A stretch of 64,000 nt of DNA from Acinetobacter rudis. Its GTDB lineage: Bacteria; Pseudomonadota; Gammaproteobacteria; Pseudomonadales; Moraxellaceae. Below, in pieces: positions 28,561 to 37,337 of the stretch (its first letter is position 1; every line of letters begins with the position of its first letter). Under the pieces are notes generated by a model, which saw only the letters and a program-made list of their open reading frames with translations, ran no database searches and was not told where the DNA came from. The position numbers and the translations under genes were made by a program. Location of the stretch: positions 54,446 to 118,445 of the forward strand of contig NZ_JAVIDR010000009.1 of NCBI RefSeq assembly GCF_031157835.1, given 5' to 3'.

Positions 28561-29775
28561 ATGAAACATGCTTATATCGTCGATGCAATTCGTACCCCAT
28601 TTGGTCGTTATGCTGGTGGATTAGCTGCTGTACGTGCAGATGACTTAGGTGCTCTTCCCATTAAAGCACTGATGGAAAGAAATCCATCGGTAAAATGGTC
28701 ACTGGTTGATGATGTAATTTATGGTTGTGCCAATCAAGCAGGTGAAGATAACCGTAACGTAGGACGTATGTCTGCACTATTAGCAGGCTTACCTGTAGAA
28801 GTTCCAGCGACAACAGTCAACCGTCTTTGTGGTTCATCATTAGATGCCATTGCAATGGCAGCTCGTGCAATTAAAGCTGGTGAAGCAGATCTCATTATTG
28901 CAGGTGGTGTTGAGTCGATGTCTCGCGCACCTTATGTTATGGGGAAATCTGATAGTGCTTTTGGTCGTAGTCAAAAAATAGAAGATACCACTATGGGGTG
29001 GCGCTTTGTTAACCCTGCACTAAAAAACTTACATGGTGTCGACACCATGCCACAAACAGCAGAAAATGTTGCCGAACAATTTAACATTTCTCGTGCTGAC
29101 CAAGATTTATTTGCATATAACAGCCAACAACGCACCGCTGCAGCACAACAAGCTGGGTTCTTCCAACAAGAAATTGTTGCTGTAACAATTCCACAGCGCA
29201 AAGGTGAAGCTATTGTCATCAGCGCGGATGAACATCCTCGTGCATCAACCACACTTGAAGGTTTAAACAAATTAAAAGCTGTAGTAAAACCTGAAGGCTC
29301 TGTTACTGCTGGCAATGCATCAGGAATTAATGATGGTGCAGCGGCCTTACTCATTGCCTCAGAAGATGCTTTAAAACAACACCAACTCAAACCACGAGCT
29401 AAAATCATTGCAGCAACAACTGTTGGCATTGAACCGCGAATTATGGGTTTTGCGCCTGCACCAGCAATTAAAAAACTTTTAGCTCAAGCCAATATGACAA
29501 TTGATCAAATGGATGTGATTGAGCTCAATGAAGCCTTTGCAGCACAAGCACTTGCTGTTACTCGTGATCTCGGCTTACCAGATGACAGTCCTAAGGTTAA
29601 TCCTAATGGTGGCGCAATCGCACTCGGCCACCCACTCGGCGCTTCTGGTGCCCGTTTGGTCACAACTGCACTCAACCAACTTGAAGCTACCCAAGGACGC
29701 TTTGCGCTATGCTCAATGTGTATTGGTGTAGGTCAAGGAATTGCATTAATTATTGAACGTGTTGAGTCAGTTTAA
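28561..29775 (+). CDS. catF: 3-oxoadipyl-CoA thiolase
   Basis: The 404-residue thiolase has the nucleophilic Cys in [17 protein letters not shown] (about residue 90). The second half carries [19 protein letters not shown] with the catalytic His, and [13 protein letters not shown] with the second Cys. It splits 3-oxoadipyl-CoA into succinyl-CoA and acetyl-CoA. The ATRAPFGRY-like start ([14 protein letters not shown]) is typical. AAGGAA precedes the ATG. The 136-bp gap from catJ is the largest but one in the operon and contains hairpins. Confidence 0.95.
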   Translation: MKHAYIVDAIRTPFGRYAGGLAAVRADDLGALPIKALMERNPSVKWSLVDDVIYGCANQAGEDNRNVGRMSALLAGLPVEVPATTVNRLCGSSLDAIAMAARAIKAGEADLIIAGGVESMSRAPYVMGKSDSAFGRSQKIEDTTMGWRFVNPALKNLHGVDTMPQTAENVAEQFNISRADQDLFAYNSQQRTAAAQQAGFFQQEIVAVTIPQRKGEAIVISADEHPRASTTLEGLNKLKAVVKPEGSVTAGNASGINDGAAALLIASEDALKQHQLKPRAKIIAATTVGIEPRIMGFAPAPAIKKLLAQANMTIDQMDVIELNEAFAAQALAVTRDLGLPDDSPKVNPNGGAIALGHPLGASGARLVTTALNQLEATQGRFALCSMCIGVGQGIALIIERVESV

Positions 29776-29790
29776 GCTCAGGAGTTGTAT

Positions 29791-30570
29791 ATGCCATCGT
29801 TTCAGCAACAAGATGTTCAAATTAACTACCAAACTTTTGGTGACCCAAAACAACCTGCAATTGTGTTTTCTAATTCTTTGGGAACCAATTACAGCATGTG
29901 GCAAGCACAGATTGAACATTTTCAAAAACACTATTATGTGATTTGCTATGACACCCGTGGTCATGGCCAATCTTCTGCCCCAGAGGGCCCGTACCGTCTT
30001 GAACAATTAGGTCAAGATGTCATTGCACTACTCGATCACTTGGGTGTTCAACGTGCAAACTTCTGTGGTATCTCTATGGGCGGCCTAACGGGTCAATGGC
30101 TAGCTGTTCATTACCCTCAACGTTTCCACCACGTGATTATCTGTAATACTGCTGCCAAAATTGGTTTAGAAATGGCTTGGTTAGATCGTGCCAAATTGGT
30201 TCGCGAACAAGGCCTCTCTCAAATTGCAGCAACAGCAGCATCACGTTGGTTTACAGAAAGCTTTATCCAAGGCCAAGCCACAACTGTCGAACTTTTAAGT
30301 CAACATCTGGCAGCTGGCAGCGCAGAGGGCTATGCAAGTTGTTGCGAGGCTTTGGCTAAGGCTGATTTACGTGAAGATATTAAAAGCATTACTGTGCCAG
30401 TATTAATTATTGCAGGTCAATTTGATCCAGTAACAACAGTAGATGATGGTAAACACATGCTTGATGCTATCCCAGGCAGCCAACTGTTTGAAATTGCAGC
30501 ATCTCATATTTCGAATATTGAATGCCCTACAGCATTTAACAGTGCAGTTGAAAATTTTATTACAGCTTAA
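29791..30570 (+). CDS. catD: 3-oxoadipate enol-lactonase
   Basis: The 259-residue alpha/beta hydrolase has the oxyanion region FSNSLGTNYSMW, the CYDTRGHGQSSAPEGPY loop, and the nucleophile elbow GISMGGLTGQW (Ser near 94). The acid is in AGQFDPVTTV and the His is in ASHISNIE. It opens the enol-lactone to 3-oxoadipate. The ATG at 29791 has CAGGAG six bases upstream; an upstream TTG at 29785 is unlikely. It is the last gene of the cat operon and is followed by a terminator. Confidence 0.94.
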   Translation: MPSFQQQDVQINYQTFGDPKQPAIVFSNSLGTNYSMWQAQIEHFQKHYYVICYDTRGHGQSSAPEGPYRLEQLGQDVIALLDHLGVQRANFCGISMGGLTGQWLAVHYPQRFHHVIICNTAAKIGLEMAWLDRAKLVREQGLSQIAATAASRWFTESFIQGQATTVELLSQHLAAGSAEGYASCCEALAKADLREDIKSITVPVLIIAGQFDPVTTVDDGKHMLDAIPGSQLFEIAASHISNIECPTAFNSAVENFITA

Positions 30571-30586
30571 GAATATCCCCACAAAT

Positions 30587-30612
30587 AAGGAGTACTTTGG
30601 TGCTCCTTTTTT
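30587..30612 (+). terminator. Terminator of the cat operon
   Basis: AAGGAGTAC-TTTG-GTGCTCCTT (one wobble pair) is followed by a run of T, 16 bases past catD. It is a textbook intrinsic terminator. Confidence 0.88.
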
Positions 30613-30644
30613 ATAGCTGAAAAAAACAGTCATTTGCTGTGAGG

Positions 30645-31562
30645 TTAATAAAAATACTGCATTAACAACAATAAGAGCAAAGGCAAAGTAATTGCAGATA
30701 AGGCTGTTTGTAAACTAATCACCCCAGCCATAAGTGAATAATCACCCTGCAAAATTTTTGTTAATACATAAGCAGAAGATGCTGTGGGAATTGCAAAGAA
30801 AATCATCAAAGCCATGGTTTCTGCCTGCCCTAGCCCCATCACATATGTAATTGTAAAGACAACTGCTGGCAATAACAGTAAACGTAACACACTCATATTC
30901 AGAGCACGGCCCAAATGCTGTCTAATCTCTTGCAATTGAATCGCAGCACCCACACACAATAAACCCAGCATCAAACTACTACTAGAAAATATATTCAGTA
31001 CGCTTTCAAAGCCGCTCCAAATCGGAATGTCTAAATAATTAACCGCCATGCCTAATAAACATGAACTGATCAATGGATTTTTAATAAGTGAAATAAGAAT
31101 ATTTTTAAACTTTAAATATTGTCGCGGCGTTAAAGATAAAATTGAAACCACATTAACAACAGGAATTGCAATCGCTAATATATTAATCAGTAAACTTTTA
31201 ACTTCAGGATGATTCAGTGTTGTAGCAATGGATAGGCCAATATAAGTGTTAAAGCGTACCAAGCTCTGAACATAAACACCAACCCTTGCTGTTGGGGTAT
31301 GTCGTAATCGTGCGATCAGATATATGGTACTGACAATCAAAAACATTAAGGCAAAAATAATTCCCAATACCACTGACATTTGTGAAATCTGAGTATTGGC
31401 TTTTGCTAAAGAAAGAAATAATAACGAAGGAAATAAAATATAATAATTAAGTTTTTCAGCACCATTCCAAAAGTTCAGCTCTAGCACCTTGGTTTTATTT
31501 AAATAAAAACCTAAAGCAATCAGTATAATTGATGGGAAAAATATTCCCATAAGCTGAAACAT
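30645..31562 (-). CDS. AEC-family (auxin efflux carrier type) transporter
   Basis: The 305-residue membrane protein has ten predicted membrane segments in two halves. It carries the AEC pattern: FFPSIILIALGFYLNK at the start, LNYYILFPSLLFLSLAK, a central NPLISSCLLGMAVNY, and FFAIPTASSAYVLTKILQGD near the end. Bacterial members move malonate, malate or similar anions. Nothing in the sequence shows the substrate. It is convergent with the cat operon, so it need not be part of it. The ATG at 31562 is chosen because CAGG lies upstream; an in-frame TTG at 31580 is weaker. Confidence 0.82.
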   Translation of the reverse strand: MFQLMGIFFPSIILIALGFYLNKTKVLELNFWNGAEKLNYYILFPSLLFLSLAKANTQISQMSVVLGIIFALMFLIVSTIYLIARLRHTPTARVGVYVQSLVRFNTYIGLSIATTLNHPEVKSLLINILAIAIPVVNVVSILSLTPRQYLKFKNILISLIKNPLISSCLLGMAVNYLDIPIWSGFESVLNIFSSSSLMLGLLCVGAAIQLQEIRQHLGRALNMSVLRLLLLPAVVFTITYVMGLGQAETMALMIFFAIPTASSAYVLTKILQGDYSLMAGVISLQTALSAITLPLLLLLLMQYFY

Positions 31563-32100
31563 AGAATTGGCCTGTAGCAACCTGACCTCATTCTAGCTCT
31601 CATGAAGTTGAACACACTAGAGAATAACGAATTGCGGCCATACATCCTGGAAAAGCATCAATGATCTAAAAATATTGTTGCTGTAATCGAAACTTTAATA
31701 GGCAATAAATAGCATGTTTATTGAAAATAATACAACCCAATCTTAGATGATCAGTCACAATCACATAAAATATTCCCAAATAATATAACCAATCCCAAAA
31801 CCAATAAAGGCATACAGTGTAATAATAAAAAATACAAAACTGGCTTTATTTTTTTTGTTTAACATACTCAGACTTATCCTCTAGACTTTAGATATAGGGT
31901 TATTTTGGATCATTATGAATAAAATCATAGACACAGATTTGTTTTAAAAAAATATAACAGATTAGATCTTATCAACCTAACTGTTATAAAAATAGTTCAC
32001 CAAGTTTATATATGCCCATATTGGTTTATTTGAATAACACTACCCTATTTTTTATTTTTTAATACATGAAAAATAATGAATCGATTACACTCATTTCACC
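31563..32100. other. Gap between AEC transporter and DoxX-like gene
   Basis: These 538 bp are A+T-rich and hold only the small reading frame at 31761-31865. No terminator or operator stands out. Confidence 0.5.
31761..31865 (-). CDS. Predicted 34-residue single-span membrane peptide
   Basis: An ATG at 31865 opens 34 codons that begin MLNKKNKAS, continue as one uninterrupted hydrophobic segment with FIGFGIGY, and end WEYFM. The positive-inside N-terminus followed by one helix is a typical small membrane protein. AGGA lies 11 bases upstream, somewhat far. The peptide belongs to no family I recognise. It is too short to be supported by codon statistics, and conservation in other Acinetobacter genomes would decide. 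Confidence 0.4.
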   Translation of the reverse strand: MLNKKNKASFVFFIITLYAFIGFGIGYIIWEYFM

Positions 32101-32508
32101 ATGATTTGCAAAACTTTAAATGCTCCTGCCATGACTAATGTAAAAATTATAAAATATATCCATCTTATACTTGCTGCCCTTTGGTGTTATCAAGGGCTCA
32201 TTCCAAAACTTATTTTTACCAGTCCTGATGAGATTGCTGTATGGCAATGGATTGGGTTTTCCACAAATCATGCTGTCTCGTTAGGTCAGTTCAGTGGTGT
32301 AATAGAAATGATTTTTGGACTACTTTTTCTGTGTGTATCTCATAAATTTTTGCATTATCTAAGCATGGTTGGATTATTCTTTTTATTAATACTTATTGGT
32401 TTTGTCATCCCCGATACTCTCATTCGTGCCTTTAACCCGGTCGTTATGAATATCGCTATGATCAGTTTATCTTGGATCGCTTTGCAATTATGGCCCAAAG
32501 TGCCTTAA
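32101..32508 (+). CDS. DoxX-like membrane protein
   Basis: The 135-residue protein has four hydrophobic segments. The family pattern includes KYIHLILAALWCYQGLIPKLIF, then a TNHAVSLGQFSGVIEMIFGLLFL stretch and a C-terminal FNPVVMNIAMISLSWIAL. It resembles the DoxX-like proteins of unknown function often found in Acinetobacter and Pseudomonas. An internal ATG at 32131 would give 125 residues; neither start has a clear ribosome-binding site. It ends 25 bp before the AraC regulator gene and is probably cotranscribed with it. Confidence 0.72.
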   Translation: MICKTLNAPAMTNVKIIKYIHLILAALWCYQGLIPKLIFTSPDEIAVWQWIGFSTNHAVSLGQFSGVIEMIFGLLFLCVSHKFLHYLSMVGLFFLLILIGFVIPDTLIRAFNPVVMNIAMISLSWIALQLWPKVP

Positions 32509-32533
32509 AGCTAAAATAGGTTGTATCTTTATT

Positions 32534-33328
32534 ATGAGCATGCCAACAATTGCTGCAAAATACTGGACTGGCAGAATAGCACTCGGCTATGGTATTGGGT
32601 ACTTTTCAGGTATATCGGGTGATAATCAACCTCATCGTCATCATGCTCATCAACTGAGTTTTCCTCAACAAAGTACAGATGTCGTGCGTATTTCTGCTGC
32701 TGGACAGACGCAAGAATACCATGGTGTTTATATTGCAGCTAATACTGAACATCAACTTTTAGCTGGACAGTATTGCTCAATTTATATTGATCAAACACAT
32801 TTTCTGGCCGATTTAATTAATAATTATTTAGCTCCAACCACAAACATTACTGAGCTCACTGCAGAGCTCATTCATTTACTTAGACATTATTTTATAAAAC
32901 AACACACCATATTACATGCCTTTGAACAGCTTATTATTTTTTTTAACCAACATATGGCTACTCCTGTTCTATCAAGTCGTCAGCAGCACCTAAGACATTA
33001 TCTTAAAAACAATATACATGCTGACCTAAGTGTACAAGATATGGCGCAAACGCTTAGTCTTTCCACAAGCCGTTTTAGTCACTGGTTCAGTGATGCTTAC
33101 GGTATTTCCTATCGGAGTTATCGTAAATGGTTACGCTTAATTCAAACCTTACAATCTGTTGATCAGAACTTGAAATTGACTGATATTGCACATCAAGGGC
33201 ATTTTTCTGATCAGGCACATTTCAGCCGCACCTGCAAACAAATGTTTGGAATTCAACCCTCTCTGCTTAGATTCATTTCTGAAATTGAGCCGCTAGATTT
33301 ATTACTCCCTCATCCATCATTCATTTAA
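32534..33328 (+). CDS. AraC-family transcriptional regulator
   Basis: The 264-residue protein ends in the double helix-turn-helix of AraC/XylS proteins: LSVQDMAQTLSLSTSRFSHWF and LKLTDIAHQGHFSDQAHFSRTC, then FGIQPSLLRF. The N-terminal 150 residues contain a His-rich beginning (QPHRHHAHQLSF) resembling a cupin-type sensor, which is only a suggestion. It lies between the DoxX-like gene and the fatty-acid hydroxylase gene on the same strand and may control them. Confidence 0.85.
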   Translation: MSMPTIAAKYWTGRIALGYGIGYFSGISGDNQPHRHHAHQLSFPQQSTDVVRISAAGQTQEYHGVYIAANTEHQLLAGQYCSIYIDQTHFLADLINNYLAPTTNITELTAELIHLLRHYFIKQHTILHAFEQLIIFFNQHMATPVLSSRQQHLRHYLKNNIHADLSVQDMAQTLSLSTSRFSHWFSDAYGISYRSYRKWLRLIQTLQSVDQNLKLTDIAHQGHFSDQAHFSRTCKQMFGIQPSLLRFISEIEPLDLLLPHPSFI

Positions 33329-33404
33329 CAATCTAGCGTTTTCGTTCAAGTTTTTAAATCGTGGCATGCACATACTCAATGGCTATATGACGATTGGAGT
33401 AATC

Positions 33405-34244
33405 ATGTCTATTCTCTTTAAAACTGCATTACGTTATTTGCTTTATCCACTCTCTATGCTGTTTACACTCTATATAACCCTGCTGATCCTAAATAAATCT
33501 ATGCCCTATTGGCCTACTGCCATATTATTAATTTTAGCCAGTGGTGCTGTTATTGCTTTAGCTGAACGTTATTTACCATATCAAGTCGATTGGCTTGAAT
33601 CACACCAAGATACGCTTACGGATATTATTCATGCCATTTTCAATTTAATTTTAATTGTTTCTGTAGCCTATTTCATTGAGTATCTTAATATATTTCGTTT
33701 TTTCCCGCGCCTTTGGCCTGATCAATTGGCTTGGTATTGGCAACTGCTCATTGTTGGCTTAGTGATCGATTTTGGTTTATGGCTGATGCATTATATAAGC
33801 CACAAATATAAGTTTTTGTGGAAACTCCACGCCATTCACCACCAATCAAGTCGGCTATACTGGCTTAATGCTGAGAAAAGACATCCATTGAGTGCCCTCA
33901 TTTTGGCGGGCCCAAGCCTGATTGTTTTAACACTCTGTGGTGCTCCAAGCCAATTGATTGCAGGTTGGATGATGCTCATGGCTGTACATCTATTTTTCCA
34001 GCACGCTAATGTAGATTATCGTGCTAGCATATTTAAATATATTTTTGCTGTCGCTGAGGTACACCGACTACATCATAAACATGGCTTTGGTCGTAAAAAT
34101 TTTGGTGAGGTATTTATTTTTTGGGATATTTTATTTAAAACTTTCTATTATGAAACAAATAAAGTTGCAGCCAACAAAGTAGGTGTCCGTAATCCAATTC
34201 CCAATCAATATATAGGGCAACTCAAATGGCCTTTTAATCCATAA
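33405..34244 (+). CDS. Sterol desaturase / fatty acid hydroxylase family protein
   Basis: The 279-residue membrane protein carries the three histidine boxes of the di-iron hydroxylase superfamily: HYISH, HAIHH and HRLHH, at the cytoplasmic ends of predicted helices between residues 140 and 225. Members hydroxylate lipids or other hydrophobic substrates; the bacterial branch is mostly uncharacterised. The ATG at 33405 has GGAG five bases upstream and is preferred over ATGs at 33366 and 33387. It is the last gene of the DoxX-AraC-hydroxylase group and is followed by a strong terminator. Confidence 0.84.
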   Translation: MSILFKTALRYLLYPLSMLFTLYITLLILNKSMPYWPTAILLILASGAVIALAERYLPYQVDWLESHQDTLTDIIHAIFNLILIVSVAYFIEYLNIFRFFPRLWPDQLAWYWQLLIVGLVIDFGLWLMHYISHKYKFLWKLHAIHHQSSRLYWLNAEKRHPLSALILAGPSLIVLTLCGAPSQLIAGWMMLMAVHLFFQHANVDYRASIFKYIFAVAEVHRLHHKHGFGRKNFGEVFIFWDILFKTFYYETNKVAANKVGVRNPIPNQYIGQLKWPFNP

Positions 34245-34274
34245 ATCGGCCCTCATATAATCTTCGCAATATTT

Positions 34275-34305
34275 AAGGAAGTAAGCTTATTACTTCCTTT
34301 TTTTT
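34275..34305 (+). terminator. Terminator of the fatty-acid hydroxylase gene
   Basis: AAGGAAGTAA-GCTTA-TTACTTCCTT is a perfect 10-bp stem followed by a long T run. It touches the end of the convergent SDR-like gene. Confidence 0.88.
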
Positions 34306-34990
34306 AAATACGTAGTTCCTGACTCCACGTTGAATTTGGTTGTTGGTGGAGATGCCAACACATCCGACTTACTTCTTGCATGAACACAGCGTCGGTAGCA
34401 CTCCACTTTGTCAAAGCGCAATATACAACATGAATTCCTTTGGGTTGAAATTCTCTTGCCAGTGATTGTGCCATCGCTTGTATACTCGACTGTATACTTT
34501 GTTGGATAAAATCATCTTCTGGTCGAACACATTGTCCCCCAGCTAGAAAAACCAATGTCCCTCGTGATTTAAATAACATTTGTCGTATTGTTGCTTGAGC
34601 AACAGTAATTGTTGTTAGCGCATACTTTTGCCAATCATACTGTAACTGCTGTATAGGTGAAATTGTAGATTGATCCATCTGCCATGTAGTCTGAAAAATA
34701 CAGAGATCAATACGGTATCCCAGCTTGCTAAGGTGAGTGAAAAATGTATTCACCAAATGTGTATTATTTAAATTTAAGTGCAACTGCTGCACACCCACTC
34801 GATTTGAAATAGTGGGCAGAGTATTCATCGTATCATCTGCGATGATCTGAAAAATTGTGTGTTGTTGCTCGTATGGTTTTTCTTGCAAATATTGACTCAA
34901 CATTTCAAGATCATTACCAACCAACACTAGACATGCTTGAGTATTTTTCAACCCTGCACGCTCCATTAAACGAGAGATTAACTTTCGCAT
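34304..34990 (-). CDS. Degenerate SDR-like protein
   Basis: The 228-residue product has the general SDR outline: a LVLVGND beta strand at the start, and GTLVFLAGGQ in the position of the catalytic-Ser strand. However, it lacks the glycine-rich TGxxxGxG motif and has Gln/Ile in place of the YxxxK catalytic pair. It looks like a diverged paralogue of the upstream SDR. Its ATG overlaps the stop of that gene (TAATG), so translation is coupled. A regulatory or structural role beside the upstream SDR is possible; no activity can be predicted. Confidence 0.65.
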   Translation of the reverse strand: MRKLISRLMERAGLKNTQACLVLVGNDLEMLSQYLQEKPYEQQHTIFQIIADDTMNTLPTISNRVGVQQLHLNLNNTHLVNTFFTHLSKLGYRIDLCIFQTTWQMDQSTISPIQQLQYDWQKYALTTITVAQATIRQMLFKSRGTLVFLAGGQCVRPEDDFIQQSIQSSIQAMAQSLAREFQPKGIHVVYCALTKWSATDAVFMQEVSRMCWHLHQQPNSTWSQELRI

Positions 34991-35757
34991 TAAAACTGCT
35001 CCCGATAAGGCCGTAAATCTAATTCATGTGTCCAAAATGCCACTGTTTGTTGATGTAACATCCAATAATTTTCAGCAATGGCCTCAACATTTAGACCACC
35101 AGTACCACGTGTTAAACGTAGTAAGCGACCAAGCCCCCAAAGAGCCTTATTTACACGATCTCCATCTACCATTCCGTCAATGACAACATGTGCGATATGG
35201 ATCTGTGCTGCGCGATATTGCTCTGCTAAATGAAGTACATAATGTCTTAAAGCAAACTTTCCCATACTAAATGCAGTGAAATAGGGTTTAGCACGCATTG
35301 AAGCACTCGCTCCAGTAAAAATTAAAGTGCCACTTTGTTGCTGTTTAAATATATCCAGACTGCTTTGTGCTACAACAAAAGCAGATAAAAATGTAGAGCG
35401 CCACATTCGATTAAAAAACTCAAGGCGAGTATTTAAAAATAACGAAGGAATATTGCCACCAACATTGTGAATCACTGTGGCCAAATACTCTTGTTGCTGA
35501 CGAATACGAGTAAATAAAGCCTCAACCTCATCCCTGTTTTCTGCATCAATAATGTGGGCAACTGCATGCCCACCTTGTTGATTAATATGTTGTACAACGC
35601 GTTGAACTTTATTTTCAGTGCGTCCCACAACATAAAGCTTATAAGGTGCTTGCGCAAATCGGCGGCAAACAGCAGCACCAATGCCTTGTTCAGCCCCCAC
35701 ACCAAATACAATCACAGACTGAATTTGACCGCTTTGCTGTAACTTCGATTTATTCAT
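34990..35757 (-). CDS. SDR-family oxidoreductase with Phe in place of the catalytic Tyr
   Basis: The 255-residue protein has a Rossmann N-terminus (FGVGAEQGIGAAVCRRFA), NVGG where classical SDRs have NAG, FTGASASMRAKPY around the Ser, and FSMGKFALR where the family has YxxxK. The Tyr to Phe change is seen in the SDR subgroup with the downstream IAHVVIDGMVDGDR motif, so it is not simple decay. The ATG at 35757 overlaps the GST stop (ATGA), which settles the start over an ATG at 35772. Confidence 0.8.
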   Translation of the reverse strand: MNKSKLQQSGQIQSVIVFGVGAEQGIGAAVCRRFAQAPYKLYVVGRTENKVQRVVQHINQQGGHAVAHIIDAENRDEVEALFTRIRQQQEYLATVIHNVGGNIPSLFLNTRLEFFNRMWRSTFLSAFVVAQSSLDIFKQQQSGTLIFTGASASMRAKPYFTAFSMGKFALRHYVLHLAEQYRAAQIHIAHVVIDGMVDGDRVNKALWGLGRLLRLTRGTGGLNVEAIAENYWMLHQQTVAFWTHELDLRPYREQF

Positions 35758-36434
35758 AACAATTGAATCCATTGTTGAATATGAGGATAAGCCTGAATTT
35801 TTTTAGCCCATTTTTCATTAGTACGCATAACTTCAAATAATTGTGAGCCAACAGCAATATCCGCAACTGTTTGATTCTCACCAACCAACCATCCTGTTGG
35901 TGTCAAACACAGCTCAATGCGTGCTAAGTGTCGTTCAAACTCAGCTTCAATATCTTCTTTTGCCATACGTCCAACACCCTGCATTTTAATTTGCATATTC
36001 AACGTTGCTTTTAACATGGGCTTCATTAATATTTGCTCATAAGCAGGACGTCCTTTTGCCGCAATTTCAACCACTTGATCAAACCCTTTAGGATCGCTCA
36101 CTCGAAAATAAATTTCATAAAAATAGAGTAATTCATCTGCCCAATCCTCCCAGAGTTCAACCTGAGCTTTGGCAAATACATCTGTAGGGTATAAAAGAGG
36201 TAAATCTGGATAAGCTTGATCCAAATAACGTGCAATTCGTGTACTGTCTTGAATTCGTTGGCCATCAATATCTAATACAGGGACTTTTCCTACTTTACTC
36301 AACAAAGGCACCTTACCTGCCAACAAACCATTATAATTTATTGTTTCAAAATCAATCCCTTTAAACCGCAACATCCGACTAACCTTTTGACAAAAAGGTG
36401 ATATTTCCCACTGATGTAGTACGACTGAACTCAT
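35754..36434 (-). CDS. Glutathione S-transferase family protein
   Basis: The 226-residue protein begins with a thioredoxin-fold half: LHQWEISPFCQKVSRMLRFKG, KVPVLDIDGQRIQDSTRIARYL. A helical C-terminal half follows, ending GWLVGENQTVADIAVGSQLFEV. The SPFCQK motif places the catalytic Ser/Cys. It is the first gene of a three-gene coupled operon with the two SDR-like genes, which suggests a detoxification or small-molecule modification role. Confidence 0.85.
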   Translation of the reverse strand: MSSVVLHQWEISPFCQKVSRMLRFKGIDFETINYNGLLAGKVPLLSKVGKVPVLDIDGQRIQDSTRIARYLDQAYPDLPLLYPTDVFAKAQVELWEDWADELLYFYEIYFRVSDPKGFDQVVEIAAKGRPAYEQILMKPMLKATLNMQIKMQGVGRMAKEDIEAEFERHLARIELCLTPTGWLVGENQTVADIAVGSQLFEVMRTNEKWAKKIQAYPHIQQWIQLL

Positions 36435-36841
36435 AAATCTACTCTCTTGATTATTTTCTTGAACAGTTTGATATGACAGTAAAGGTTCTTTACTCGATTT
36501 AATTTACTTGGCTTTTATTACTGATAAAGTGATCGCGTTAAACCAATTAGTTCTAAAAAGGAACTTTATAAGAAAATAGAGAGATAATGTATTATTGTCA
36601 ATTCTATCTAAAGCTAAATCATGCATATTGGCCTGATATGACCACTGGCACCCTAAATAGATATAGGTGCAACAACTTTGCCCTTGTGTATAATTTTTAA
36701 CTTATCCACATTTCACATGGGCATAATTTAAAATGTCCTCAACCACACTGTCAGGTGTAATAACTCGTGAGATTGATCTTTGTTAAATCATAGACATCAA
36801 TTACACTAAAACTCATTAATACTCACATGATCATCAGTTAA
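36435..36841. other. Gap between GST operon and PliG-like gene, with several hairpins
   Basis: This 407-bp gap between divergent genes holds short inverted repeats: GTAAAG-GTT-CTTTAC near 36480, AGTTC-N7-GAACT near 36550, GCACC/GGTGC near 36647, TGCCCTTGTG/CACATGGGCA around 36680-36724, and ACAC/GTGT near 36749. No known riboswitch was recognised. Confidence 0.4.
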
Positions 36842-37252
36842 ATGAAAAAAGTGTTTAGTGCAATTTGTATTGGCATAGCCATGCTTTCAAGCAACGACAT
36901 TTGTGCAAAAGTTATTGAAAAACAAATAAGTTTTAATAAAGGATCAACTGGCAGTCAGTTAAATGACAAATTAACGGGTTATGACAGTATTCAATACACA
37001 CTGTATGCCAAAGCAGATCAACTTTTATCATTTAATATAACAAGTACAAATAATTTAGCAAAAATCAACATCTATAGCCCTGGTGACCGTCCAGGAAGCG
37101 CTGAAGCCTTATACCGTGACAGCACCTCTGGTGATATTATTTTGCCCAAAACTGGCGCTTACACTATTCAGATTTATCAAATGAGAAATTCAGCACGACG
37201 TGGAGGCACGGTAAAATATAATCTTAACCTCAGTGTCGTTGACTATGATTAA
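36842..37252 (+). CDS. pliG: Periplasmic inhibitor of g-type lysozyme, PliG-like
   Basis: The 136-residue protein has a signal peptide of about 22 residues (MKKVFSAICIGIAMLSS..ICA). The mature part follows the PliG pattern: ISFNKGSTGSQLNDKLTGYD, YTLYAKADQLLSF, LPKTGAYTIQIYQMRNSARR and VKYNLNLSV. E. coli PliG has the same order (GYDYDxYTFYAKKGQ, LPASGKY, LQTRNDARK, KYNVDIQI). PliG blocks goose-type lysozyme in the periplasm. The ribosome-binding site is weak. The gene stands alone. Confidence 0.78.
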   Translation: MKKVFSAICIGIAMLSSNDICAKVIEKQISFNKGSTGSQLNDKLTGYDSIQYTLYAKADQLLSFNITSTNNLAKINIYSPGDRPGSAEALYRDSTSGDIILPKTGAYTIQIYQMRNSARRGGTVKYNLNLSVVDYD

Positions 37253-37294
37253 GCTTTCTCATGCAAAGTCGTTTTATTTGTACTCATAACTTTT

Positions 37295-37328
37295 ACTCAG
37301 CTCAGAACACTCGTACTCTGAGCTGAGT
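37295..37328. terminator. Stem-loop between PliG-like and DcaP-like genes
   Basis: ACTCAGCTCAGA and its exact complement form a 12-bp stem around a 10-base loop between convergent genes. T runs are short on both sides. Confidence 0.6.
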
Positions 37329-37337
37329 TTAAATCGC

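Noticed and set aside
34990..35757. SDR with Tyr to Phe change treated as a pseudogene
   Set aside because: The frame is intact, its start and stop overlap its neighbours, and the change is characteristic of an SDR subgroup, so decay is not supported.
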